Shown: positions 26,619-36,000, counted from the first letter of the stretch. The stretch is DNA of 64,000 nt from Candidatus Pseudobacter hemicellulosilyticus (GCA_029202545.1 CP119311.1:4898001-4962000), one strand, 5' to 3'. The notes: generated from the sequence alone by a model not told the origin. Numbers and translations: made by a program.

Positions 26619-29600
26619 ATTTTTCCAGATCAAAAGCCGGTACCCCGGTCTTTTCCCTTTCAAGGAGGAGCAGGTCAACCTGTTCTTCGGCCGTGAACGG
26701 GAGATCCGGGAACTATACAACCTGATCCTTTCTGAAACAACGGTTGTCCTGTTTGCCAAATCGGGTGTAGGGAAATCCTCGCTCTTACAAGCCGGGCTTT
26801 TCCCCAAATTGAAGGAGAATGGCTATTACCCCATCAAGGTACGTTTTAAGGAAGCTGCCGACACTGAAGGGCTTCAGCCGGCAGTACATGCCCAGGCCAC
26901 TCCGGTCAGTTTCTGGCAAAAGCTATTCCGCGGGTTTCAGCACAATACTGAACCGCTGATGGATGAGGAACCGGCCGCCAACCGCTTCACGCCCTTACAG
27001 ATCCTGGTCGATATCCTGGAAAAGGAATCAGCAGCCGGCAACAACCAGTTAAAGCTGGACAGGGAAAATATACTCTATAATAAAGAGGCACCCAGGTTAT
27101 GGGAGCTCTTTAAGGCTACCAGTATCCGGCGTCCGGCGCCGGCCATGGTCTCCCTGGAGGAAGAAACAGCTAACCTGATACAGGTACAGCAATCGGAACT
27201 GCCGGATGGCTCTAAACCGGGTCAGCCCAAAGCATTGCCCCGTTCTGCCAGCCAGCAGGATATGATACCAGTCCTGGTATTTGACCAGTTTGAAGAATTC
27301 TTCCTTCGGTCTTATGAAGAGCGTCATGAGTTCCTTTGCCAGCTGGCAGAGCTTTTACATACGCTAACACCTAACCGCATTTCAGAATGGCTGCGCAATA
27401 CCAGAATGTCCGACCGGTCGAGAGAAATGATCAACTGGACCAAACCACCGGTGGTGAAATGCATCTTTGCCATCCGGGACGATAAATTATCGGAGATTGA
27501 TCAGTTGCGTGCCTATATTCCGCTCATCCTCCGCTCGCGCTATAAATTATCGCCGCTCAACTATACCAATGCGCGGGAAGCCATTGAGCGGCCGGCACAG
27601 CAAAACGGAGAATTCTCTGTGGTCCCGTTTTCCTTTGAAGAAAATACCATCAACAATATTATCCTGCAGCTGAGTGGCGCTCCCCTGGTAACGCCGGTAC
27701 CCACAGCAGCACCTGATAGCCCGACTGACCCATTGGCCATGCCTTCCCTTCATCTCAATGGCATTGACGGGTCCCAATTACAACAGGTGGCCTCCCATAT
27801 TGAGCAGCTGGTATGGAAGGCAGGTGGAGCCAGGAATCCGGTCCAGGTAGACAAAACGCTTATTGACCCCGATAAAGATGTGCAGCTGATCCTCGACAAT
27901 TATTATGAGGAGCAGTTGCGAAAACTGGGATCGGGATCAGACATCCTGCTATGCCGCAATATCATTGAGAACCACCTCGTATCCGGCGGGGCCAGGGCCA
28001 GCATTACAGCCAGCCAGATGACAGCACTGCTGAAGGAAAAACGTTCTTATTTCACCCGGAAACGGGAGGACTACTTGGTGGAGCGGATGATCAATGTTCG
28101 CCTGATCAAAGAGGAATATACCCACCTGGGCAAGACCTACGAACTGAGCCACGACACCCTCGTAAATTCCGTTACAAAATACGCATCAGAGAACAGGATC
28201 AGGACACTTACCAGGCAGAAAGGTATTTACATTGGCTGGTTTGGCTTAACCCTGCTGTTCCTGGCGCTAAGCATATTCTTTGCTTACCGGCTGAATGAAT
28301 CTTCCAATGCCACCAACCTGAAGCTGGCCGATTCCTATTATGAACAAGGCAATCATTTCATGGCCTTTAACATATGGGATAATTATATACAGGGGTATAT
28401 TTCCGCCGGAGGCAATAAGGCCGATATACGCCGGTCAATGGACAGCCTTGTTTTTTTTGATATCAGTGGCGGCAACCGGATGGAAGTAATCGGGGACAGC
28501 CTGGTGGCAGTACATGAAAAGGACAATACCATTTACCTCTGGGAATACCAACCCCGAAAACAGCGGCTGGACACGTTGGCCACCTTCCAGGATGCGTATA
28601 ACCTGGAGGTCTCAGCCCCGCACCGTTTTCTTGCTTACCGGTCGCTGCAAGGAGAATTGATCGTATACAATATCAAAGATCACCAAAGCTTCCGGATAGA
28701 TGACGCCCGGTTTGCTGGTACGCCGGCAAATCCAGGCCTGGTCTACGAAGACAGAAAAGATGCAAGAATGTGCTTTGTACAGGGTAGTGATCTTATCAGT
28801 TATATTGACGCCAAAGGTTTTCTGCGTATCTATGATCCTGCAAAACGCCAGGCCGTAGCACTCACCATTCCTATTGGCAGGATGGATACCTACGATGCCG
28901 GCTGCCTTCGGGAATTTGTGAAAGCAGACCCGGATCAGCAACTGCTGGCCGTCAATATCGAAGACAGTCTCCTGGTCTACGATATCAGCCGTCCGGCTCA
29001 GCCAGTCAGGGTATGGGGGGCAGAGGTTTACCTGAGTTTCATGAATAACCCGTCTGCTAAAGTGCTGTATCAAAAAAAGGACACGTTGTATGCATTGTCT
29101 TTCAACGCAGGGACGGTCAGTACCAACCCCATCAGTTCTGTCAGGCTCGGCTACACCAGGGTCCTCTTTACTCCAGACCGCCTCCATATGGCATTTTACA
29201 ACGGCAACGACCTGCTGATAGTATATAATACTGCTAATGGTCAACTGACCAATACGCAGTTAAGGTCGCAACCCAACAAGCAGTATCCCGCCAGGTACCG
29301 GTATTCGATCAGGTCCCTCAACTGGTTGTCTGACACAAAACTCCAGTTTGCGGACAATGATAGCCTGCTCAAAACATACAATCTGTCCAGGGGCCGCATT
29401 ACCGATTCTCTCATCAGCAGCAACCAGCCGCCTGACAACCCTTACTATAAAATAGCCATCGATAGCGCAGGCCGCTTATCAGCAACCGACAAGGCTTTCA
29501 ATGTGACGATATATGAAGACACACTGCTTCTCCTGGATGCTACCAATCCCTACCGCAACAAAATATGGGATAACAGAAAAAGTAAGCTGGCCTATATAGA

Positions 29601-29850
29601 CCTTGATGAAAAAGGGCAGGCCTATCTCAAAGTGGTGGACCTGCTGGAAAAGAAAGTGGTATGTAAAGTAAAAGGGCAATACGTGGAAGTACTGTTTCAC
29701 GGCAATATTATCACGGTAACAGATATGTACGGCAATAAGGGCTGCTTTCTGCTGAATAATGCACTCACCAGGGATTATAAATATTACAGAAACCTGTACC
29801 CAAAACTATCGTTGGCGCAAAAGAAACGACTCGGCCTTACCATACTATAA
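26596..29850 (+). CDS. nSTAND1 NTPase with membrane anchor and propeller-like sensor
   Basis: A 1084-aa protein. The N-terminus RYPGLFPFKEEQVNLFFGRE is the classical nSTAND1 entry motif. Walker A is AKSGVGKSS (K60) and Walker B is VLVFDQFEEFF (D230), separated by a long, variable insert. A winged-helix region near 440-530 ends in YELSHDTLV. One transmembrane helix lies at about 544-565 (GWFGLTLLFLALSIFFAY). The remaining ~500 residues are beta-rich, repetitive and propeller-like (LWEYQP, LLAVNIEDSLLVYDI, LLIVYNTANGQL). STAND NTPases act as sensor switches. The ATG at 26596 is preferred over TTG 26575, and the gene overlaps the SIR2-like gene by 23 bases. Confidence 0.85.
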   Translation: MQISKTRKFFQIKSRYPGLFPFKEEQVNLFFGREREIRELYNLILSETTVVLFAKSGVGKSSLLQAGLFPKLKENGYYPIKVRFKEAADTEGLQPAVHAQATPVSFWQKLFRGFQHNTEPLMDEEPAANRFTPLQILVDILEKESAAGNNQLKLDRENILYNKEAPRLWELFKATSIRRPAPAMVSLEEETANLIQVQQSELPDGSKPGQPKALPRSASQQDMIPVLVFDQFEEFFLRSYEERHEFLCQLAELLHTLTPNRISEWLRNTRMSDRSREMINWTKPPVVKCIFAIRDDKLSEIDQLRAYIPLILRSRYKLSPLNYTNAREAIERPAQQNGEFSVVPFSFEENTINNIILQLSGAPLVTPVPTAAPDSPTDPLAMPSLHLNGIDGSQLQQVASHIEQLVWKAGGARNPVQVDKTLIDPDKDVQLILDNYYEEQLRKLGSGSDILLCRNIIENHLVSGGARASITASQMTALLKEKRSYFTRKREDYLVERMINVRLIKEEYTHLGKTYELSHDTLVNSVTKYASENRIRTLTRQKGIYIGWFGLTLLFLALSIFFAYRLNESSNATNLKLADSYYEQGNHFMAFNIWDNYIQGYISAGGNKADIRRSMDSLVFFDISGGNRMEVIGDSLVAVHEKDNTIYLWEYQPRKQRLDTLATFQDAYNLEVSAPHRFLAYRSLQGELIVYNIKDHQSFRIDDARFAGTPANPGLVYEDRKDARMCFVQGSDLISYIDAKGFLRIYDPAKRQAVALTIPIGRMDTYDAGCLREFVKADPDQQLLAVNIEDSLLVYDISRPAQPVRVWGAEVYLSFMNNPSAKVLYQKKDTLYALSFNAGTVSTNPISSVRLGYTRVLFTPDRLHMAFYNGNDLLIVYNTANGQLTNTQLRSQPNKQYPARYRYSIRSLNWLSDTKLQFADNDSLLKTYNLSRGRITDSLISSNQPPDNPYYKIAIDSAGRLSATDKAFNVTIYEDTLLLLDATNPYRNKIWDNRKSKLAYIDLDEKGQAYLKVVDLLEKKVVCKVKGQYVEVLFHGNIITVTDMYGNKGCFLLNNALTRDYKYYRNLYPKLSLAQKKRLGLTIL

Positions 29851-29862
29851 AAATACAATCAT

Positions 29863-30819
29863 ATGAGTACAGAACTATTCATTTCCGGATACCGGACCAA
29901 CTTCCTGAACGCAGCAGTAAATCTGCCAACCCTCAACAGCAAACAGTCTGAGGACCTGGCGCCGGTTGACGGCAGACCAGATAACGTAGCGGAATATATC
30001 AACTATAGCCTTCAGGTGAGCGCTTCCAGGGGATTCCCCTATTATACAGCCTCCAATATTGACGGGGTCAATTTCAAAAAAGCGCCTCGTCGCGATGCCT
30101 GGCGTACCGACCAGCGGATCAGCCGGGAGCACCAGTGGGGACCGGAATTGTACCGGGCCGACAAAAGTGATTTTGACAAAGGCCATATGACCAAACGGGA
30201 AGATGTGCAGTGGGGAGACTCCATTGCCATTGCTTCCAAAGCGGCGGATGCCACTTTCTTTTACACGAACGCGGTGCCACAGCATGCACAGCTGAACCAA
30301 CAGATCTGGCGCAGCCTGGAAGACTATGTGCTGCATACCGAGGCACGGCAACATGATCTGCTGATCTCTGTATTTACAGGTCCGGTACTGAGCAAAAAAG
30401 ATCCCTGGTTTGTAACGCCGGTCAAAAACCGGCGCCTGCAGCTGCCCATCCTGTTCTGGAAGATCATCTATTTCACCAGAAAAGATGGATCTCTTTATCG
30501 TGTCGGTTTTCTGATGAGCCAATCGTCCCTGTTATTCAGTGAAGGCATTGTGGAAACAGCGATCACCGAAAAGGCGAGGGGAGAAGAGACAGAGGAAGAT
30601 CAGCTGTTCATGGAATTTGAAGAGGCAGATACCTACCAGGTCAATATAGGGACCATTGAAACCCTATCAGGCCTGCAATTTGCCAAAGCATCGGAGCCTT
30701 TTGAAGACAGCAGGAGTATCAGGCTGGTGCTGAAAGAGATTGATATCAAAGAATCCATCAAGGAAAGCAACAATGCCTATGAGCAGATCGGGTTCCGCAT
30801 AGAAGGATTACAGATCTGA
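29863..30819 (+). CDS. NucA-family DNA/RNA non-specific endonuclease
   Basis: A 318-aa protein of the DNA/RNA non-specific endonuclease family (beta-beta-alpha-metal fold). The active-site motif is DKGHM (residues 105-109, with H108 as general base), a variant of DRGH, followed by the metal-binding asparagine N145 in PQHAQLNQQIW. No signal peptide is seen, which is unusual since many NucA enzymes are secreted; this one would act inside the cell. It begins 12 bases after the nSTAND1 gene and is the last gene of the operon, followed by a strong terminator. This suggests nucleic-acid destruction as an output of the system. Confidence 0.85.
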   Translation: MSTELFISGYRTNFLNAAVNLPTLNSKQSEDLAPVDGRPDNVAEYINYSLQVSASRGFPYYTASNIDGVNFKKAPRRDAWRTDQRISREHQWGPELYRADKSDFDKGHMTKREDVQWGDSIAIASKAADATFFYTNAVPQHAQLNQQIWRSLEDYVLHTEARQHDLLISVFTGPVLSKKDPWFVTPVKNRRLQLPILFWKIIYFTRKDGSLYRVGFLMSQSSLLFSEGIVETAITEKARGEETEEDQLFMEFEEADTYQVNIGTIETLSGLQFAKASEPFEDSRSIRLVLKEIDIKESIKESNNAYEQIGFRIEGLQI

Positions 30820-30847
30820 AAAATTTACGACGTTCTTTTAAGGAGAG

Positions 30848-30882
30848 AGGCCCGGACAGATAATTATCTGCCCGGGCCTTTC
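30848..30882 (+). terminator. Intrinsic terminator ending the EAD/STAND operon
   Basis: A long hairpin with arms 30848-30863 and 30864-30879: 8 bp AGGCCCGG / CCGGGCCT, one mismatch, then 7 bp closing at ATAA/TTAT. It is followed by TTTCC. It lies 28 bases after the nuclease stop codon. Confidence 0.85.
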
Positions 30883-30889
30883 CATCCTG

Positions 30890-31024
30890 TTAACAGCGCC
30901 CTTGTGGTTCCGCATAAAGTATATGTTGAATTTCTTCATCAACGCCTTTCAGGCCCTTACCCGGGGTTTGTGCAAAGATCGGGGCGAAGAGAAAAAGGGC
31001 TAAGATGTAAAAGATAAATCTCAT
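30890..31024 (-). CDS. Small secreted peptide, 44 aa
   Basis: A 44-aa frame whose N-terminus is a plausible signal peptide (MRFIFYILALFLFAPIFAQ), leaving a 25-residue mature peptide with a single cysteine at its penultimate end (PQGRC). I do not recognise a family. The ATG at 31024 is preferred to an in-frame ATG at 31108, since it starts the hydrophobic leader directly. The evidence is the signal peptide alone, so it may not be a real gene. Confidence 0.4.
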   Translation of the reverse strand: MRFIFYILALFLFAPIFAQTPGKGLKGVDEEIQHILYAEPQGRC

Positions 31025-31307
31025 GTGGTTATTTCTGTGCAATCTTGATAAAGTTCCCGTATTTGTCTTACAAGTGACCCTGTAATTAATTCTATTTTTT
31101 TCAACCACAGATCAAAGTTAGATCAGGTTCAAAAATGATGAATTATCTTAATGGGATAGCGAATATCTATAAACGAAAAGAGTGGCGGAGCAGCAATACC
31201 TGCTGGTACAAATTGGCAACAAGTTGACACAAATTAATGAATGGATTAAGGGAAGACTGATTAACTTATGGGTAGTTACATCATATAAACCTTTTAAAAT
31301 TTATCTT

Positions 31308-31661
31308 ATGACAAAAAGATCTTTCCTTTTGATCGCTGCCCTCATTCTTAGTTGCGGCCTTAGCATGCAAGCTACTCCTTCCTTCAGGCAGCCTGATCGC
31401 ACAGCTGGCCTGCAACCGCGGGCATTTGTCTGGAATTTCATCTATGCCTTTGGTAATGGTCCCGTACCGGGCTTAAGCTGGTCCGGTAATTACCTGTATA
31501 TCACTTCCGGTAGCTACGTGGTATATTCCGCAAACGGATACGGGTTCCTGTCTCCGTCTAACCCCGTTTACTGCAATGCCGTGGATAATGCCAACACCTA
31601 TGTACAGGTTGCTGTCATTGGCACCAATACTCCTTCCTATTATGATTTCCAGGATTATTGA
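31308..31661 (+). CDS. Small secreted protein, unknown function
   Basis: A 117-aa protein with a signal peptide (MTKRSFLLIAALILSCGLSMQA). The mature part is aromatic- and glycine-rich with no recognised domain (FVWNFIYAFGNGPVPGLSW, YLYITSGSYVVYSANGYG). The cysteine at position 16 is not in a good lipobox. The ATG at 31308 is chosen because it starts the leader; a longer frame opens at 31182. A strong hairpin follows, which supports a real transcript. Confidence 0.6.
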   Translation: MTKRSFLLIAALILSCGLSMQATPSFRQPDRTAGLQPRAFVWNFIYAFGNGPVPGLSWSGNYLYITSGSYVVYSANGYGFLSPSNPVYCNAVDNANTYVQVAVIGTNTPSYYDFQDY

Positions 31662-31680
31662 TCAATAAAATAACAGACAG

Positions 31681-31711
31681 GAACGGCGCCTTATATAGGG
31701 CGCCGTTCTTT
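31681..31711 (+). terminator. Intrinsic terminator
   Basis: A 10-bp perfect stem GAACGGCGCC / GGCGCCGTTC (arms 31681-31690 and 31699-31708) with an 8-base loop and a short T-rich tail. It ends the 117-aa secreted protein gene and may also serve the convergent antiporter gene. Confidence 0.85.
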
Positions 31712-31745
31712 ATTACACTATTTTAAATAATAATGGGGAAAAGCT

Positions 31746-32813
31746 TTATGGGTAGATGATCAGGAATATGAAGGCCAGGAGGTTTACCAGCAATACAGCT
31801 CCATAAACAAAATTTGTTCTTCCGGACACCAGGGAAAGCATTACGATAAATACCGACAATCCCAGCAGGATGATCGATTTAATATCCAATCCCAGGATGA
31901 TTTTCATATCGTAAATACTGCTCACCACAGCCACGCAGGGAATGGTAAGGCCAATACTCGCCAGGGCTGATCCCAGGGCCAGGTTCATGCTGGTTTGTAA
32001 CCTGTTCTTCCTGGCGGCATTGATAGCCGCAATGCTTTCCGGCAGGAGGATCACGGCGGCAATGATCACACCTACCAGGGATTTGGGCAGGTTATTGGCG
32101 ATCACCATATTTTCGATAGTAGGAGAAAGCGTTTTAGCCAGCAATACTACAATGCCGAGGCTCACCAGCAGAAATATCAGGCTCACCACCATTTTAGTAC
32201 TTGTAACAACTACCTCATGAATAACTTCGCCATCCTTTTGCGGCAGGAAGTAGTCGCGGTGGCGCCGGGTCTGCGCCAACAGGAAGAAAGCGTATATGAT
32301 GAGACAGGCTACGGAAGCAAAAACCAGTTGCGGTTCGGAATAATACGGGCCTGTTACGCTGGTGGTAAAAGTGGGAAATATGAGCGTCAGTATAATAATA
32401 GCTATCAGTGAAACAAGCGCAATGGTGCCGGAGTGTTTGGAAAAGATCTGTTCTCTGAACTTCAGCCCGCCCAGGAACAGGCAAAGCCCCACGATCCCGT
32501 TCAATATAAGCATGACTGCTGAATAAATAGTATCCCGCGCCAGTGCTTCCGCTTCTTCGCCGCCGGCTACCATCAGCGATATGATAATGGATACTTCAAT
32601 AATGGTAATGGCGATGGCCAGGATAATAGTTCCATACGGTTCTCCAACTTTGTGCGCAATGACCTCTGAATGATGCACTGCCGCCATTACACTGGCCCCC
32701 AGCAGCAAGCTGGCTATGATCTGAAAAGTGCCGCTATCGTAAATGAGACCTGAGAAAAAGAGTATCCAGGCTAAGATGGGTCCAATGACAGTCCACTGTA
32801 AGAATAATTTCAT
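31746..32813 (-). CDS. ChaA-like calcium/sodium:proton antiporter
   Basis: A 355-aa integral membrane protein with about 10-11 hydrophobic helices, a member of the Ca2+:cation antiporter (CaCA) family close to ChaA. The first alpha-repeat motif is seen in HHSEVIAHKVGEPYGTIILA and ITIIEVSIIISLM. The second repeat is in VILLPESIAAINAARKNRLQ and NLALGSALASIGLTIP. Acidic residues in both repeats (the E of IIEVS, the E of LPESIAA) are the expected ion ligands. It would export Ca2+ or Na+ across the inner membrane in exchange for protons. It stands alone on the minus strand. Confidence 0.88.
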   Translation of the reverse strand: MKLFLQWTVIGPILAWILFFSGLIYDSGTFQIIASLLLGASVMAAVHHSEVIAHKVGEPYGTIILAIAITIIEVSIIISLMVAGGEEAEALARDTIYSAVMLILNGIVGLCLFLGGLKFREQIFSKHSGTIALVSLIAIIILTLIFPTFTTSVTGPYYSEPQLVFASVACLIIYAFFLLAQTRRHRDYFLPQKDGEVIHEVVVTSTKMVVSLIFLLVSLGIVVLLAKTLSPTIENMVIANNLPKSLVGVIIAAVILLPESIAAINAARKNRLQTSMNLALGSALASIGLTIPCVAVVSSIYDMKIILGLDIKSIILLGLSVFIVMLSLVSGRTNFVYGAVLLVNLLAFIFLIIYP

Positions 32814-32905
32814 CGTCTGTTATATTAAAGCTGTGAGCAATGATCGAAAAATCTATTTCATGCATGCTGGCGATGATTCGCAAAGACAGGACAGGTCTAT
32901 TGCGC

Positions 32906-32913
32906 CAAATATA
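32906..32913 (-). promoter_or_regulatory. -7 element upstream of the antiporter gene
   Basis: On the minus strand this reads TATATTTG, a match to TAnnTTTG, 93 bases upstream of the antiporter start codon. No -33 TTG at the right distance is apparent. Confidence 0.4.
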
Positions 32914-33081
32914 AGGATATATGTTAAGGTATAATGATTTACCGCATTATAATACCATAAGTTTTGGTATATAGAAGGGGCTTGTTCTTCAGACCATCAA
33001 ACGCTATTGAATCGTTTTTACTGGCCTGGAACTTTAAGGATCTTCTATTGTTGTGGGGAGAATGGGCGGATTGCTAACAAA

Positions 33082-33726
33082 TCAGCTCAAGCCATATTTA
33101 TCAAGCAACGCTTGCTGTTGTTCAGGATAGTATGTAAGTCCAAACTTTTTATCAAGCTCAGCAATACGTTTAGCAATTGCTGGTTCTTCAAATGTTATAT
33201 TACGTTTGATAACCTCCGGAATAATCTGGTGATATACTTCTTCCAGGTAATCTTCAAAGTTCTGATTGAAATACATATCAATAAGGCGGAGATTTTCATT
33301 TCCGGAATTCCAGACTACATGCACTATTCCTCTTGGTCTCAAATGCCAGCTACCTGCTGAGACCTCTATCACTTCATTATCCATCAATACTGATGCAGTC
33401 CCTTCCATAACGTACATTAATTCGTCCAGATCAGCATGTTTATGCGGACTTCCTGCAATCTTTTTCGGAGCTAAAACTGCTTCTACACAGGAAAACTGCT
33501 TATTTGTCTGAGCGCTGCGGATCAACGTTCTCATATCACCTCCCATAGCTCCAGGCGCTAAAGGTTCTTTAGGAAGGATTAAAAACGGTAGAGGAGGGGG
33601 CTGGGAGGTAGTTTCTTTTATATTCCTGGATTCGTTGCAGGAAACCGAAGGAAGCATAAATATCCCTGTTGTCAGTAAACCGATCTGTTGAATAGCGTTA
33701 CGCCTGGAATTTGGGTTGCTTTTCAT
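33082..33726 (-). CDS. Exported cupin-domain protein
   Basis: A 214-aa protein with a Tat-like or lipoprotein leader (NSRRNAIQQIGLLTTGIF, then LPSVSC with C30). The cupin fold spans about residues 65-165. Its metal motif is SPHKHADLDELMYVMEG (H, H, E), and the second motif histidine lies in RPRGIVHVVWN. The last 50 residues are helical. Cupins include dioxygenases and sugar-binding proteins, so no reaction can be named. It is monocistronic. Confidence 0.75.
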   Translation of the reverse strand: MKSNPNSRRNAIQQIGLLTTGIFMLPSVSCNESRNIKETTSQPPPLPFLILPKEPLAPGAMGGDMRTLIRSAQTNKQFSCVEAVLAPKKIAGSPHKHADLDELMYVMEGTASVLMDNEVIEVSAGSWHLRPRGIVHVVWNSGNENLRLIDMYFNQNFEDYLEEVYHQIIPEVIKRNITFEEPAIAKRIAELDKKFGLTYYPEQQQALLDKYGLS

Positions 33727-33858
33727 ATTTCTATTATTTAATCACGCATGTGTATTAATAAATAGTGAATTACATTTTACCAACTTACCGGTAAGACATC
33801 GTTTTGTTCCTCCAATAAAAAATAGGAATCCATGATCCGAATATAATCGGAATGGTTC

Positions 33859-33885
33859 AAAAAAAAAGCCCCATAAAGGGGCTTT
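33859..33885 (-). terminator. Intrinsic terminator for the RRM gene
   Basis: Read on the minus strand, the stem AAAGCCCC / GGGGCTTT with a five-base loop is followed by a run of T residues. It lies 21 bases beyond the RRM protein stop codon. Confidence 0.85.
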
Positions 33886-33905
33886 CGTATCGGCAGGAAT
33901 TTTGT

Positions 33906-34226
33906 TTAATACCTGTTTCTGTTGTAGCTATTACGGTTATTGAAACCGCCTCTGCCGCCGCCGCCATCACGTGAAGGCCTTTCTTCTTTCGGTTTGGCAA
34001 CAGACACACTGATGTTCCTGCTTTCCACTGTAGCACCATCCAGTTCGTTGATGGCTTTCTGGGCAGCAGCGTCATCTGGCATTTCAACAAAGCCGAAGCC
34101 TCTTGACCTGCCTGTTTCGCGATCTGTAATAACTTTAGCTGAGGTAACTTCTCCATAAGGAGCAAAAAATTCTTTCAGGTCTTCATCCTGAACGTTGAAG
34201 CTTAAATTTGAAACGTAAATGTTCAT
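33906..34226 (-). CDS. RRM-domain RNA-binding protein
   Basis: A 106-aa single RRM protein with a glycine/arginine/asparagine-rich tail. RNP2 is IYVSNL (residues 3-8) and RNP1 is RGFGFVEM (about 43-50); the tail runs GGGGRGGFNNRNSYNRNRY. Such small RRM proteins are widespread in Bacteroidota and bind single-stranded RNA, probably as cold-shock-like or post-transcriptional regulators. It is monocistronic with its own terminator and a long leader region upstream (34227-34744). Confidence 0.92.
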   Translation of the reverse strand: MNIYVSNLSFNVQDEDLKEFFAPYGEVTSAKVITDRETGRSRGFGFVEMPDDAAAQKAINELDGATVESRNISVSVAKPKEERPSRDGGGGRGGFNNRNSYNRNRY

Positions 34227-34744
34227 TCCGTGAAATTAAATTGATGAGTAATTTCTGAGGAAAGCATGAAGTAAAAAACTAACTATAATGCAGATAAACT
34301 TAGCAATGTAATTAATGGATACCAATACTAGCTCAAAATAACTATATGAAGATAGTATATTTTTTAAACTTTTTACATTTTCAGATAAAAATTAATGGGT
34401 CTAACCCTCACCTTTAAGTCACTCTTCAGCAAAACACTTCAATTTGGGCGCTTTCCAAACCTGGTTTATACCTGGTCAACAGGGGCTTATCAGTGCCTCC
34501 TTATAGAAGGAAAAGAATAAGTCAGCGCAGCTTATTTCACCGCCAAAAGCGGTCAAAAACCTGGCAAAAAGAAGAGAAAAACCCCATAAAAGGCCAAAAT
34601 CCAGGGTTATTTCCCGAAAATCATCTCCTAATAATCATGCGATAAATTTGTATTTTGACCCCAGCAGAAGGAATTTTTGACGCTTTTAAAAAGACGATAG
34701 CAAGAGAAATGAGCTCTTGAGGAAATAAAAATGACAGCTGAAAA
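34227..34744. other. Long divergent intergenic region
   Basis: A 518-base AT-rich stretch between the minus-strand RRM gene and a plus-strand esterase-like gene. It contains a -7-like element at 34643-34650 for the plus strand. The half next to the RRM gene is likely its promoter and a long 5' UTR. No open frame with support is seen. Confidence 0.6.
34643..34650 (+). promoter_or_regulatory. -7 promoter element
   Basis: TAAATTTG matches TAnnTTTG and lies 95 bases before the esterase-like ATG at 34745. The -33 box is not clear. Confidence 0.4.
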
Positions 34745-35788
34745 ATGAAGAAAATATATTTGAGTTTCCTGCTGATTATCCTTTTTTCAAACATAATTGA
34801 TGGCCAGCAGCTACGGGAGCAGGATATTCAGAAGATCACAAAATCCAGTAAAAGCCATCGGATAATAGGTCTGGGAGAAGAAGAACATTTTTTCTATGGA
34901 TCAAATAGTAATCGAATTGAAATAATAAAAGAACTGATCAGAAAAAGGCTGGTTCAATCGATCGTTTTTGAGTATCCGGGACTGAATGCTTTTTTCATAA
35001 ACGAGTATATCCATAACAGACTTAATAAGGCAGACCTGCTATCTTCATTAAGAAAATTCAAACCACTTGATGCCGGCCCATTTTTCGACAGTAAGGAAAT
35101 GCTATCATTTATTGATTGGGTCAAAGAGAAAAACAGAACAGGAAATGACATAGATATACTTGGCATGGACTTCTACAATTATAGTACGGCAGTAGAAATT
35201 CTGCAAAGCACCCAAATAGCAGATAAAAACAAGATCACCCTGGATAGTATACGTCACAGCTTTGATACATTGACCTATTATCTTAAAACCAGTCCATCCA
35301 GCCTGGTAAAGGAAGAAACCCGGAGGTTGGCAGAAGAAAACTTCGGAAAAGTAAAAACATTGCTATCTACGATAGATACGGCATCATCAGTATCCATACG
35401 GCATGTTACGCGCGACCTCTATGATTATGCTTACCTTTTTACCAGCCTCAATAGCCGGGATAGTGTTTTGTTCCGGAACTTCAGGAGAATTGACAATGAG
35501 AAAAAAACATTTCTGATCTGGGCGGCAAACTTCCATATTCAGAATGACAGTCTGAATATGCCAATTCATTCCGTGAGCCTGTTCGGAAACTTAATGGCAA
35601 AGCAGTATAAAGAGCAGTATTATAAGATCGGGGTGCTCGGTTCAAATCCCTGCAAGCAAACCAATGATCACAGGGTTCTCATCCCAGATGCGTCCTGTAG
35701 CATAAAAGCAAAATTAGACCTGATTGTAATAATAGAAAAAGGGGATCGGACCACCAGCATACTTAATAACCAGGAAATGCCATTTTGA
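34745..35788 (+). CDS. Exported erythromycin-esterase-family protein (divergent)
   Basis: A 347-aa protein with a signal peptide (MKKIYLSFLLIILFSNIIDGQ). The rest follows the erythromycin esterase (Ere) fold pattern: GLGEEEHFFYG in place of GEATHG, a FEYPGLNAFFINEYI segment, DILGMDFYNY, and a C-terminal FLIWAANFHIQND in place of the usual WAHNxH. One of the two histidines of that motif is therefore replaced by alanine. Ere enzymes hydrolyse macrolide lactones, but most family members have unknown substrates and resistance should not be assumed. A paralogue lies at 38373-39710. Confidence 0.7.
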   Translation: MKKIYLSFLLIILFSNIIDGQQLREQDIQKITKSSKSHRIIGLGEEEHFFYGSNSNRIEIIKELIRKRLVQSIVFEYPGLNAFFINEYIHNRLNKADLLSSLRKFKPLDAGPFFDSKEMLSFIDWVKEKNRTGNDIDILGMDFYNYSTAVEILQSTQIADKNKITLDSIRHSFDTLTYYLKTSPSSLVKEETRRLAEENFGKVKTLLSTIDTASSVSIRHVTRDLYDYAYLFTSLNSRDSVLFRNFRRIDNEKKTFLIWAANFHIQNDSLNMPIHSVSLFGNLMAKQYKEQYYKIGVLGSNPCKQTNDHRVLIPDASCSIKAKLDLIVIIEKGDRTTSILNNQEMPF

Positions 35789-35934
35789 AGCAGCCATGCT
35801 ACCTTTAAAAGGCAACATTTTCTGATAGCCTACTATATATCACAGCTTGCTATTCAAGCCACCAAACAAGTTTAAATCACTTGTCTTCTATTCAGCAGCA
35901 TGCATGGAAATTCATTTCTGGCAAAGGCAAACAA

Positions 35935-35960
35935 AAAAGGGGCAGTAATTGCCCCTTTTG
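35935..35960. terminator. Bidirectional terminator
   Basis: A 10-bp perfect stem AAAAGGGGCA / TGCCCCTTTT with a five-base loop lies between the convergent esterase-like and sialidase-like genes. A-rich and T-rich flanks suit termination in both directions. Confidence 0.85.
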
Positions 35961-36000
35961 GAATTAAATCATGAATCAAAATTTAAACAGCAGACCTGCT

